38,232 nucleotides of DNA from the NCBI GenBank assembly GCA_016199265.1, contig JACQGX010000258.1, positions 1 through 38,232 on the forward strand. The letters run 5' to 3'. Positions 1 through 7,509 of the stretch are shown here, in pieces. How positions within the stretch are numbered: position 1 is the first letter of the stretch; each line of letters opens with the position of its first letter. Under the pieces are notes generated by a model. The model made no database searches. It was not told the origin of the DNA and worked only from the letters and a program-made list of their open reading frames with translations. The translations under genes were made by a program, and so were the position numbers. The stretch is from Chloroflexota bacterium. GTDB taxonomy: Bacteria; Chloroflexota; UBA11872; UBA12225.

Positions 1-18
1 GCCTGACGCAGTATGCCT

Positions 19-1131
19 TTACGCCTCGCCCGCGACCTCGGCCCGAATCAATCGAAGGAGCTCTGCCGGCGTCGCCGGGCGCTCGTCGCCCGACCAGCGC
101 TGCTCGAGCAGCGCGAGCTGTTGGGTGAGCTGCGGGTTGCTGCGATATTCCATAAAGTAGCGCACGATCGCCAGCCGCCCGCGTTCGAGGGTGTCCTCTA
201 GCTCCTCCAATTCTTCGATCAACTGCGCGTTGATCTGCCGCAGCCGCTGCAGGCGCTCGAGGGCGAGGCGCCGTCCGGAGCCGGTGGTCATCTTGGGTAC
301 GAAGTCGCGCTCCTTGCCTTCGATCCAAGTTGGGATGCGCTCTCTGAGGTAGCTCTGCAGGAAGTGCGGCAGGTTCTGCCGCAGCCATGCGACGAAGCTC
401 TCGCCGCGCTTGGCGTACTGATTGTCTTGGCCGTGCAGGCTGATCTGGATATTGCGGTAGAACGCCGGCAGGCCAATGTTGGCGTCGATCGTATCGGCGT
501 CGTAGAGCGCCTTCCCTTGGACCGATGCGCCCTCGCCGGCCATGAGGTGCTCGCGAATTGCCTGGTCGATGCGTGACCGAAAAGCGGCCGCGAACCCGTA
601 CTCTTCGAGGAGCACGTCGGCGATCTGGCCGCCGGAGACGTTGTGCAGCGTACCCGCGAGGCCGAGCCGCTCGTACAGCTCGGTCACGCGATTTCGGCGG
701 GCGGGCAGGAGCGTCTCGTTCTTCCAGAACCCGTTCTCGTCGAGGATGCGCTTGCCGTCGGGCCCGACGACGATCTCGCCGTCGTAGCTCTTGGTGACGT
801 CGTGCAGGGTCGCCGCGAATTCGATCACGCGAGCATCGGCGCCTTCCTCGCGCCCGAGCGTGCGCGCCAGCCCGCGCACCCGCTGCATGTGCTCGTACGT
901 GTAGTTGCGCCACGAAAACCCGACCCACTCCTGATCCCAGAGCAGGTGGGTCTGGCGCACGAGCTCATCGAGCTCACTTAGCACTTGGGCGTCTCTTGCG
1001 TCCAACGCGCCGGCTGATTCGGTTGCTGCCGTTGCTGCCGTCACTGCCGTCACTACCGTCACTGCCGTCACTACCGTCGCTGCCGTCGCTGCCGTCGCTG
1101 CCGTCACTGCCGTTCTGGTCGTTGTTGTCAC
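19..1131 (-). CDS. HD-domain metal-dependent phosphohydrolase with repetitive N-terminus
   Basis: Probable HD-superfamily phosphohydrolase of 370 aa, substrate unknown. The HD signature is visible as a first His in YEHMQRV, then LHDVTK about 40 residues later, with a later Asp in DADTID. The C-terminal third is helical and charged and could form a coiled coil. The GTG start at 1131 is supported by GAGGAG four bases upstream. With this start the protein begins with about ten (A/V)(A/V)T triplets encoded by a 9-bp tandem repeat, before the conserved region starts near residue 40. It is last in a minus-strand run with the acyl-CoA synthetase and MetE-like genes, separated from the synthetase by a 69-bp repeat element. 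The HD call is firm. The function within the family is not known. Confidence 0.8.
   Translation of the reverse strand: MTTTTRTAVTAATAATAATVVTAVTVVTAVTAATAATESAGALDARDAQVLSELDELVRQTHLLWDQEWVGFSWRNYTYEHMQRVRGLARTLGREEGADARVIEFAATLHDVTKSYDGEIVVGPDGKRILDENGFWKNETLLPARRNRVTELYERLGLAGTLHNVSGGQIADVLLEEYGFAAAFRSRIDQAIREHLMAGEGASVQGKALYDADTIDANIGLPAFYRNIQISLHGQDNQYAKRGESFVAWLRQNLPHFLQSYLRERIPTWIEGKERDFVPKMTTGSGRRLALERLQRLRQINAQLIEELEELEDTLERGRLAIVRYFMEYRSNPQLTQQLALLEQRWSGDERPATPAELLRLIRAEVAGEA
1022..1111 (-). repeat. Ten-unit 9-bp tandem repeat inside the HD gene
   Basis: Ten consecutive units of GT(T/C)(G/A/C)CT(G/A)CC type occur on the plus strand. On the coding strand they read as (Ala/Val)(Ala/Val)Thr. 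Unit length is a multiple of three, so copy-number change would alter protein length without a frameshift. Confidence 0.9.
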
Positions 1132-1135
1132 ACTC

Positions 1136-1141
1136 TACTCC
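1136..1141 (-). promoter_or_regulatory. Ribosome binding site deciding the HD gene start
   Basis: GAGGAG lies four bases before the GTG at 1131. It supports translation starting upstream of the 9-bp repeat tract, so the tract is part of the protein and not untranslated leader. Confidence 0.55.
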
Positions 1142-1194
1142 TCGGTTCTTCTGGGCAATCTGGTGATTGTTATATGCTACCCACAGCTCTCCGT

Positions 1195-1263
1195 CTAGAC
1201 TGTGGCCAAAGTGGAACCCACAGGTCTCGTCACTTTGCACTCTGCACTTTGCACTTGGTGTAG
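1195..1263 (-). repeat. 69-bp stop-codon-linked repeat element, copy A
   Basis: It aligns without gaps to the copies at 36261-36329 and 33224-33292. Its ends are CTAGAC and CTTGGTGTAG, a degraded version of the CTAGACCAA / TTGGTCTAG terminal inverted repeat of copy B. Internally it holds heptads of the type CACTTTG / CACTCTG. It covers the 3' end of the acyl-CoA synthetase ORF. The triplet that is a stop codon in the other copies (TAG/TAA) is TAC here, so the ORF runs ten codons further into the element. Confidence 0.85.
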
Positions 1264-2897
1264 TCACCCGTCCGGCCGGCGATGCGCTCCTGTGCCATCG
1301 CTAGATAGTGTTCTCGGAAGCGTGCGCCGAGGACGGCTTTCTGGACTTTGTTGGTGGCAGAGGTGATCGGCAGGGCGTCGACGAATTCGACGTAGCGCGG
1401 ACACTTGTAGCCGGCGAGCCGCCCGCGTACAAAGCGTTGGAGCGCGGTGGCGTTTAGCTGCGCACCGGCTGCCGACGACTCGCGTACGATACAGGCGAGC
1501 ACCGATTCACCCCATTCTGGATCGGGCACGCCGATCAGCGCCACGTCGGCGACGCCGGGGAACCGCTTGATGAGCTTTTCGACCTCGAGCGGGTAGACCT
1601 TTTCGCCGCCGGTAACGATCACATCCTTGGCCCGGCCGGAAAGGAAGAGATATCCTTCGTGGTCGAGCTTTCCCAGGTCGCCCGAGTGCAGCCAGCTACC
1701 GGCGAGCGCTTCCGCGGTCCTCTCGGGCATCTCCCAGTAGCCCGCCATCAGCGTTGGGCCGCGCGCGACGACCTCGCCCACTTCGCCGGTTGCGACGCGT
1801 TCGCCGTCCGGTCCGACGACGCGCACCTCGACGAGCGGATGGGGCCTGCCGACCGCGTGGAGGTTTCCCCGGCCATCGCGCGTCAGCTTGGAGTAGGTGA
1901 GGATGCACCCGGCTTCGGTCAGGCCGTACGTGACGTAGACGTCGGCGTCGAACCGGCGCAGAATCGCTTCGAGCAGTTCGGCCGGCAGCGTGTCCGACGA
2001 CCCAAGGCAGCGACGGACGCTCGATACGTCGGGCCGGCGACCGGCCGCTTCTAGGGTATCGGCGTGCGCCAGCAGACGGCGCCAGACGGTAGGGACACAG
2101 AAGACGTTGGTCGCGCGATGGCGCGCGATCGCGTCGAGCATCTCGGCCGGATCGGCGCCGTCGAGCAGGACGACGGTTGCTCCCACCAGCAAGTGCGGCA
2201 GCAACACGCAATCGGGACCGCCGGTGTGAAAGAGGGGATAGACGAGCAGGCCGGTGTCGTCGACGACCTGCGCCGTCATCAGCGACCAGGCGATGGCGTG
2301 GAGGCAGTGCGCCTGGTGCGTAAACAGCGCGCCCTTGGGGAAGCCGGTGGTCCCGCTGGTGTACAAGATGATGTGGTAGTCGTCGGGGGAGACAGCAATG
2401 GCCGGCGCCGCATCCGAAGCGCCGGCCATGAGCTCAGGCAAGTGTGCCGCGTCCCGGAGGACGTGCGCCGATTCCGGCGCATCGTCCGGTGCGCCCCACA
2501 CGACCGTGTCCCGGATACCGCCGTACGCGTCGATGGCCGGCGCGGCGACGGCGCCGAAGCGGGCGGTGAGCACGAAGACCGAGGCACCGGATTGGCGGAG
2601 CGTGTACTCGATCTCGCCGCTGCGGTACCAGAAGTTGACCGGCACCATGATGGCGCCGAGCCTGGCAAGGGCGAAGTAGAGCCACACGTACTCCGGGCAG
2701 TTCCGGCCGAGCACGGCGACGCGATCGCCCTTCTGCACGCCCAGCGAGAGGAGCGCGTTGGCGGCGCGGTTGGCGGCGGCGTTCAGCTCCTGGTACGTGA
2801 AAGCGCGGTTCCGCCAGATAAGCGCCGGCTTGTGGCCGTGCCGCTCCGGATCGGCGGCGACGCGCAGGATCTCTCCGAGCACGAGTGCGCGTGACAC
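1230..2897 (-). CDS. Long- or medium-chain acyl-CoA synthetase (AMP-forming)
   Basis: Adenylate-forming enzyme, 555 aa, activating a carboxylic acid to its CoA thioester. The P-loop-like YTSGTTGFPKG lies near residues 179-189, then YGLTEAG, the SGDLG Asp motif, the hinge GRAKDVIVTGGEKVYP and the catalytic Lys region TNKVQK near the C-terminus. Length fits the family. The start is GTG, five bases after the MetE-like stop, which suggests translational coupling. No strong ribosome site is visible. The last residues (YTKCKVQSAK) are translated from the 69-bp repeat and are probably not ancestral; the original stop was likely at the TAC now at 1260-1262. Chain-length preference cannot be read from sequence. 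Confidence 0.92.
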   Translation of the reverse strand: MSRALVLGEILRVAADPERHGHKPALIWRNRAFTYQELNAAANRAANALLSLGVQKGDRVAVLGRNCPEYVWLYFALARLGAIMVPVNFWYRSGEIEYTLRQSGASVFVLTARFGAVAAPAIDAYGGIRDTVVWGAPDDAPESAHVLRDAAHLPELMAGASDAAPAIAVSPDDYHIILYTSGTTGFPKGALFTHQAHCLHAIAWSLMTAQVVDDTGLLVYPLFHTGGPDCVLLPHLLVGATVVLLDGADPAEMLDAIARHRATNVFCVPTVWRRLLAHADTLEAAGRRPDVSSVRRCLGSSDTLPAELLEAILRRFDADVYVTYGLTEAGCILTYSKLTRDGRGNLHAVGRPHPLVEVRVVGPDGERVATGEVGEVVARGPTLMAGYWEMPERTAEALAGSWLHSGDLGKLDHEGYLFLSGRAKDVIVTGGEKVYPLEVEKLIKRFPGVADVALIGVPDPEWGESVLACIVRESSAAGAQLNATALQRFVRGRLAGYKCPRYVEFVDALPITSATNKVQKAVLGARFREHYLAMAQERIAGRTGDYTKCKVQSAK

Positions 2898-2901
2898 GGC
2901 G

Positions 2902-3954
2902 TCAGCCCATCAGCTCCTTCCGGACGATCTGGACACCGTCGACCATCGCCTTGAGCTTGAGCGCGCACAGCCAGCGGGGCAACTGGAAGAAGCCGCAGTC
3001 GGGCACGATCGTCAGGCGGTCGGGGCCGACGTGCTGGAGGCACGCCCGCACGCGCTCGGCGACGTCCTCCGGCGTCTCGACGTAGAATGATTTGACGTCG
3101 ACCACGCCGGCGGCGGCGTCTTTGCCCCCGCGGACGATCTCGCCGAGCAGCTCGAGCTCGACCATCTCTCGATTGGCGAACTCGAGCACGAGTTGGTCGG
3201 CGGCGATGTCGAGCAGCACGGGGAACATCCAAGCGTAGCGCCGCTTGCCCCGCGGCCGGCTGCTCAGGTTGCCGAAGCAGACGTGGAGCGCCAGCCGGAC
3301 GCCTTTCTCCTGCACGCCGCGGACGGCGGTGTTGTAGAGGCGCACCCACTCGTTCGCCTCGCCGGGGACGATCGAATACGAGGGCTCGTCGAGCTGAATG
3401 AAGCGCACGCCTTCGCCGGCCAGCGCGTGCAGCTCGCGGTTGACGATCTCGGCCACGTCGTACGCCAGGGCCAGCCGGTCGCCGTCGTAGGCGTCGCCCT
3501 TGCGCGCCTGCATGTGGATGGTCAGTGTGAGCGGGCCGGGGCACGTCACCTTGATGGCGTGGTCGGTCTGCTCGCGCAGGTAGCGGTACTCGTCGACGAT
3601 GCCCAGCCCGCGCGAGGCGGTTACCTTGTCCACCAGCCGGTAGCGGGGCGGGCTGTCGTAGCCGTAGACGCCCTGCGTGCGCAGCGGCGGCAGTTGCTCC
3701 AGCCCGGTGAACAGGCTGTAGAACCCCTGGACGAAGAACCAGCGGCGCATCTCGCCGTCGGTGATGATGTCGATGCCGGCGCTCTCCTGGTCGCGAATAG
3801 CCGCGTTGACTGCGTCGTCCATCACCTCACGGATGTCGGTCTGCCCGTATTCTCCTTCTTTGATCGCATCGAGCGCCGTCCAGAACCACCCCGGGAGGGC
3901 GTGGCTCCCAATCACCGACGTCGGCAGGATCTTCGGTACTGCTCGCTCAGCCAT
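2902..3954 (-). CDS. Cobalamin-independent methionine synthase C-terminal-domain (core-MetE type) protein
   Basis: A 350-aa TIM-barrel protein of the MetE C-terminal family, lacking the N-terminal half of full MetE. Zinc-ligand motifs are visible as LHVCFG (His-x-Cys) and PDCGF. VKSFYVETPEDVAERVRACL is the typical segment before the last Cys. Family members either methylate homocysteine (possibly from a corrinoid donor in core-MetE proteins) or act in epoxyalkane:CoM chemistry, so the substrate is uncertain. Start ATG at 3954; an AGGAG nine bases upstream lies in a heptad repeat. It heads the run with acyl-CoA synthetase and the HD gene and diverges from the methyltransferase at 4055. Confidence 0.85.
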   Translation of the reverse strand: MAERAVPKILPTSVIGSHALPGWFWTALDAIKEGEYGQTDIREVMDDAVNAAIRDQESAGIDIITDGEMRRWFFVQGFYSLFTGLEQLPPLRTQGVYGYDSPPRYRLVDKVTASRGLGIVDEYRYLREQTDHAIKVTCPGPLTLTIHMQARKGDAYDGDRLALAYDVAEIVNRELHALAGEGVRFIQLDEPSYSIVPGEANEWVRLYNTAVRGVQEKGVRLALHVCFGNLSSRPRGKRRYAWMFPVLLDIAADQLVLEFANREMVELELLGEIVRGGKDAAAGVVDVKSFYVETPEDVAERVRACLQHVGPDRLTIVPDCGFFQLPRWLCALKLKAMVDGVQIVRKELMG

Positions 3955-3961
3955 TGTCGTT

Positions 3962-3996
3962 GGCTCCTGGCTCCTGGCTCCTGGCTCCTGGCTCTG
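3962..3996. repeat. GGCTCCT heptad tandem repeat in the divergent promoter region
   Basis: Four exact GGCTCCT units plus one GGCTCTG. Read toward the MetE-like gene, each unit supplies an AGGAG, and the nearest is nine bases from its ATG. Here the heptads sit at a gene start, unlike most repeats in the window. Confidence 0.9.
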
Positions 3997-4054
3997 AGCT
4001 CCTTGCGCTCAGCCCGCCCCCAGTATACTGGCAACTGAAGTCCGACCACTGATC

Positions 4055-5173
4055 ATGGCTGGCAGCGACGTACAGCGGTTTTATCTTCCGCTCCTCGAAC
4101 GGCAGGTGTCGCTTGCGCGAGGCGCGCGGGTGTTGGACCTGGGGTACTACGATCCGTCGGCCGCCTTGTGGGCGGCGCGGCGGGCCGGGTACGTATTGGC
4201 GTTGCGGCCGTCGGTCGATCTGGCGATCGATCTCGAGCGCGCCGGGCAGGCGGAAGGGGTTAGTCACCTGGAAGTGCGCCTGGCGACGCGACCGAACACG
4301 GAAGAGGTGGGTACGTTCGACGTCGTGCTGCTCCTGGCGCCGTTCTTTCTGGGCAACGCGCCGGTGCGCGAGGCGCTGGCCGCCGCCGCCGCGGCCCTCA
4401 AGCCGGACGGCGCGTTGTACTTCCAGGTGCATCGCCGTCGCGGCGGCGAGACGCACGTGCGCTCCGCAAGCGAGTTCTTTGGCGGTGTCGAGCTGGTCGG
4501 CATCGGCGGCGGGCAGCGCCGGCTTCATCGCGCAACGGCGCCGAAGACCTCGGCGGCAATGGCGGCGATCGGGGCGGTTGCCCAGCCCGAATCCGGCCGG
4601 CCGGAGAGCCTCCACCAACTCGAGTGGCGCGGTGCGACGGTTCGGCTGCGACTCGCGGCCGGCGTGTTTGCGGCGCGGGGGATCGATCCGGGCTCGCGGC
4701 TGCTCCTGAACGCCGTGGAGATCGAACCCGGCTCGCGCATCCTCGACCTCGGCTGTGGCGCCGGCACGATTGGCCTGGCGCTCGCGGCGAGCGACCCGAG
4801 GGCTCGCGTTGTGCTGGTCGACAACTCGAAGCCGGCGGCTGACCTGGCGCGGGAGAACGCTGCCCGCAACGGTCTCAAGAACGTCGAGGTGCCTCTGGGG
4901 GATGGCTACGCCCCGGTGGGAAACCGCGCGTTCGACGCGATCGTCTCCAACCTGCCGGCGCACCGCGGCCTGCAGCACGACACGAGTGCGGCGGAACGGT
5001 TCATCTTCGAAGCGCCCAAGCACCTGCGCCGGACCGGCGAAGCGTGGTTCGTCGCCAATCGCGCGTTACCGTATGAGCTGCCGGCCACCCGTGCCTTCCG
5101 TCAAGTACGCCTCGCCGCGACCGACGGCCGCTACAAAGTGCTCCACTGCACCGAGCCGCGGTCGAGCCGGTAG
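4055..5173 (+). CDS. RsmC/RlmG-like class I methyltransferase (tandem-domain)
   Basis: SAM-dependent methyltransferase, 372 aa, with the two-domain layout of RsmC/RlmG rRNA guanine-N2 methyltransferases. The N-terminal half looks like a degenerate methyltransferase fold (VLDLGYYDPSAALWAA). The C-terminal half carries the intact SAM site LDLGCGAGTIGLAL near residue 232, an acidic VLVDNS strand and SNLPAHRG near residue 305, in place of the usual NPPFH motif. Start ATG at 4055; a weak -10-like TATACT lies about 30 bp upstream. It diverges from the MetE-like gene. The Leu in the catalytic NLPAH motif is unusual for rRNA N2-guanine enzymes, so the exact substrate is open. Confidence 0.8.
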   Translation: MAGSDVQRFYLPLLERQVSLARGARVLDLGYYDPSAALWAARRAGYVLALRPSVDLAIDLERAGQAEGVSHLEVRLATRPNTEEVGTFDVVLLLAPFFLGNAPVREALAAAAAALKPDGALYFQVHRRRGGETHVRSASEFFGGVELVGIGGGQRRLHRATAPKTSAAMAAIGAVAQPESGRPESLHQLEWRGATVRLRLAAGVFAARGIDPGSRLLLNAVEIEPGSRILDLGCGAGTIGLALAASDPRARVVLVDNSKPAADLARENAARNGLKNVEVPLGDGYAPVGNRAFDAIVSNLPAHRGLQHDTSAAERFIFEAPKHLRRTGEAWFVANRALPYELPATRAFRQVRLAATDGRYKVLHCTEPRSSR

Positions 5174-5230
5174 CGCGTGGCTACGGGTCAGGGCCTGTGT
5201 CGATCGACGATTTGGTCGTACGCTGGTGCG

Positions 5231-5251
5231 TCCTACATCCTACGGCCCTAC
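5231..5251. repeat. Heptad repeat over the stop of the Asp-box gene
   Basis: TCCTACA TCCTACG GCCCTAC are three seven-base units. The gene's TAG stop (5240-5242, minus) lies inside the middle unit. No clear opposing arm is seen. Confidence 0.6.
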
Positions 5252-7009
5252 CCGCACCGGGAAGAACTTGCGGTAGTCGCTGCCGACGTTGGCGCGCTCG
5301 ACCTGCCAATCGGGCGGGTTCTGCGGGTCATCCGTGAGGATCGCCCGCTGGAACGCCTGCACCGTGATCGTGCGCTGCACCGGCCCCCCGGGCAGATACT
5401 TCACCACCGTCGCTTGCTGGGCAGGGGACATCGGCAGACCGATGTCGTGCAGCCAGCCCGCCGGGAAGAGGTCGGTGCGGTTGATGTACGCCCAGAATCG
5501 GCCCGGTACGAGGTGGCCCGGCGCGCCGCTCAGGTCGGCGGTGAACGGCACAAACGTCGAGCCATCCGGGCCGATCGTCATCACGCCCGCGCCCGGGTAA
5601 CCCGCCGGCGGCGCCACCCGGTTCGCCGGGTTCGCCAGCGTGTTGAGGGAGGCGTACGTGAGCGCCGACTCGTCGCCGCCCACCGGCAAGCTCGCTTTGG
5701 CGTTGTGCAGCTCGTCGACCAGCAGGCCGTACATCAACTGCCAGTTCGGATCGGACGACTCGCCGCTGTGGTCCTCCAAGCGTGCTTTCTCGAAGTACTG
5801 GCTCGTAGACCCGTTCACCACCGTCTCGAGCGAGATGGCGGTGCCCATCAGCCGGTACCCGTCATACGCGTCGTAGTACCACTGGAAGCGGGGCAGCACC
5901 GGCCACGCGATGGTGTTCTGGTACACGCCACTCTCCGTCGCCGCAAAGAGCGTCCGGCTCGGGATCGCCAGCGCCAGCCTGTCGGAGCCCATTACCCACT
6001 TGTCCAGGTCGCCGAGCTCGACCCAGGACTGTCCGCGGTCGTTGCTGGCGAAGACACCTCGCATCGGTGGGGGCGCGTTTGGGTCGGGGCTGCGGGGCGT
6101 GCTTACCGATGCGTACACCCAGTCCGGCTTCGCCGGGTGCACCAGCAGGTTGGTGATCGTGCGTGTCCCCTGGAAGGGCACGCGGTCGGTCAGTTTCACC
6201 CACGTGGCGCCGCCGTCGTCGCTCCGCACCAGGCCGCCTGCGCCGGTGACGCTGAGGTTCGCGTAGATCGTGGCGTTTTCTGCCGACGTGCCCGCCACGG
6301 CCAGAGCATCTGGTGATGCGAGCGGCGTAAGTTGGCCGTTATAGACCGCCGCCCAGGTGTCGCCGCCGTCGGTGCTCTTGAGGATGCGCCCGCCGTGATA
6401 GACCTGCACGCCGGCAAACACCGTCCCTTTCACGCCGGGTAAGCCTGCGAGCGTCGTCACCGCGGTCTGGCCGATGCCACCTGCGCCGCGCATGTCCTCC
6501 GGCAGCAGCGCCTTCCACGTCGCCCCGCCGTCGGTCGAACGGAACACCTGCGCCAGCCCGTCGGGGGCCGTGCCGGCGATGTAGATCGTATTGGGGGTAT
6601 GCGGGTCGACGAGGATGTCGCGCATCTGTCGCTGGGTCGAGTAGACCGCGTTCCAGGAGGCGCCACCGTCGGCGCTCTTCAAGACTCGCTGTAGCTCGAC
6701 GTCGGTCGCGTAGAGCGTATTGGGCTGATGTGGATCGATCGCCAGCGACCAGCCCAGCCGCGTCTCGCTGATCTTCGACCAGGCGTTGCCGCCGTTGGCC
6801 ATCTGCCACACGCCGCTTTCGCCGGCCGCCGTTACGGCGAGCTCATTGTTTACGTCTACCGCCACGGTCACGATCCGCTCGGCTGGGCCCGACGAGGTCC
6901 ACGTACCGACGCCAGCAAGCACGTTCGCTGCCGGTGAAACCATAAGCCAGACCACGGCAAACAGCGCCGCGGCCACGGAAACAACACGGAGGCGAAAACC
7001 CCGCCTCAC
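5240..7009 (-). CDS. Secreted Asp-box (BNR) beta-propeller protein with Chloroflexota-type C-terminal module
   Basis: Exported protein of about 589 aa. I place the start at the GTG at 7009 because AGGAGG sits six bases upstream; the ORF track's TTG adds 37 poorly supported residues. From this start a signal peptide is clear: RRGFRLR, a hydrophobic stretch VVSVAAALFAVVWLMVS, and a cut after NVLA. Repeated Asp-box motifs follow (DGGASW, DGGATW, DGGDTW, DDGGATW, NDRGQSW), as in sialidase- and Vps10-like propellers. The last 200 residues (SQYFEKARLE, FWAYINRTDLFPAGWLHDIGLP, QAFQRAILT, QVERANVGSDY) resemble a module I associate with Chloroflexota exported proteins; its function is unknown. The protein probably binds or processes an extracellular polymer, but no catalytic residues are evident. 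Confidence 0.82.
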   Translation of the reverse strand: MRRGFRLRVVSVAAALFAVVWLMVSPAANVLAGVGTWTSSGPAERIVTVAVDVNNELAVTAAGESGVWQMANGGNAWSKISETRLGWSLAIDPHQPNTLYATDVELQRVLKSADGGASWNAVYSTQRQMRDILVDPHTPNTIYIAGTAPDGLAQVFRSTDGGATWKALLPEDMRGAGGIGQTAVTTLAGLPGVKGTVFAGVQVYHGGRILKSTDGGDTWAAVYNGQLTPLASPDALAVAGTSAENATIYANLSVTGAGGLVRSDDGGATWVKLTDRVPFQGTRTITNLLVHPAKPDWVYASVSTPRSPDPNAPPPMRGVFASNDRGQSWVELGDLDKWVMGSDRLALAIPSRTLFAATESGVYQNTIAWPVLPRFQWYYDAYDGYRLMGTAISLETVVNGSTSQYFEKARLEDHSGESSDPNWQLMYGLLVDELHNAKASLPVGGDESALTYASLNTLANPANRVAPPAGYPGAGVMTIGPDGSTFVPFTADLSGAPGHLVPGRFWAYINRTDLFPAGWLHDIGLPMSPAQQATVVKYLPGGPVQRTITVQAFQRAILTDDPQNPPDWQVERANVGSDYRKFFPVRVGP

Positions 7010-7015
7010 CTCTCT

Positions 7016-7021
7016 CCTCCT
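7016..7021 (-). promoter_or_regulatory. Ribosome binding site deciding the Asp-box gene start
   Basis: A perfect AGGAGG lies six bases before the GTG at 7009, and the signal peptide begins right after it. Confidence 0.75.
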
Positions 7022-7174
7022 CACAGCGCGTTCTGCGCGACTACCACATACAACGTTTGTCAAGACCGCATGAGCAACGGTTGACCGGCGTTTGCGGGCG
7101 TAGCTATTCCGCAGAATCAATCATATGTTCTAACTGTCATGCCCTTTTGTCAGCACAGCGGCCTGACAAGGTGG

Positions 7175-7486
7175 CTACCTGCGGCGGGCGATCAGGAAGC
7201 TCTTGGCCTTGGACGTGCGGTAGATTTGCTTCAGCTCGAAACCGAGCTCGGCGATCCAGTCGGCGTTCTCGCGCGCTCCGCTCGCGCCCGTGCGCGGCGG
7301 TGAGCCTGTTGAGGTCGCTGCGTGCTACCCACCGCGGTCTTGCCTTGTCGTCGTCGAAGAGGTACTCACCAATGTTGAGCCAGCCACCCGGGCGCGAGGC
7401 CCTGACGTGTTTCTGCGTCCACGGCACGTCATGTGCCAAGATGGAAGCATGTGCGGGATCTGGCCCGAGAGGCGCAGATGTGGTTC
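7175..7486 (-). pseudogene. Decayed SAM-methyltransferase C-terminal fragment (frameshifted)
   Basis: The minus strand between the Asp-box gene and the kinase encodes a fragment reading AHDVPWTQKHVRASRPGGWLN (the RPGG motif typical of class I methyltransferases) and then IGEYLFDDD. Near 7265 the sensible reading moves to another frame, giving ENADWIAELGFELKQIYRTS, a Lys-rich stretch and a TAG at 7175-7177. Neither frame has an intact N-terminus or SAM site. I read it as the 3' end of a lost methyltransferase gene. The family is inferred from motifs only. Confidence 0.45.
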
Positions 7487-7509
7487 ACCCGGTAAGCTTT
7501 ACAGCAGTC

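Noticed and set aside
974-1267. ORF with a Gly-Ser-Asp repeat (97 aa)
   Set aside because: It is the third-frame reading of the 9-bp tandem repeat in the HD gene.
7057-7509. N-terminal 151 residues of the kinase track ORF
   Set aside because: Arg/Ser-rich, no domain, and it overlaps the decayed methyltransferase on the other strand; the ATG at 7510 fits the protein.
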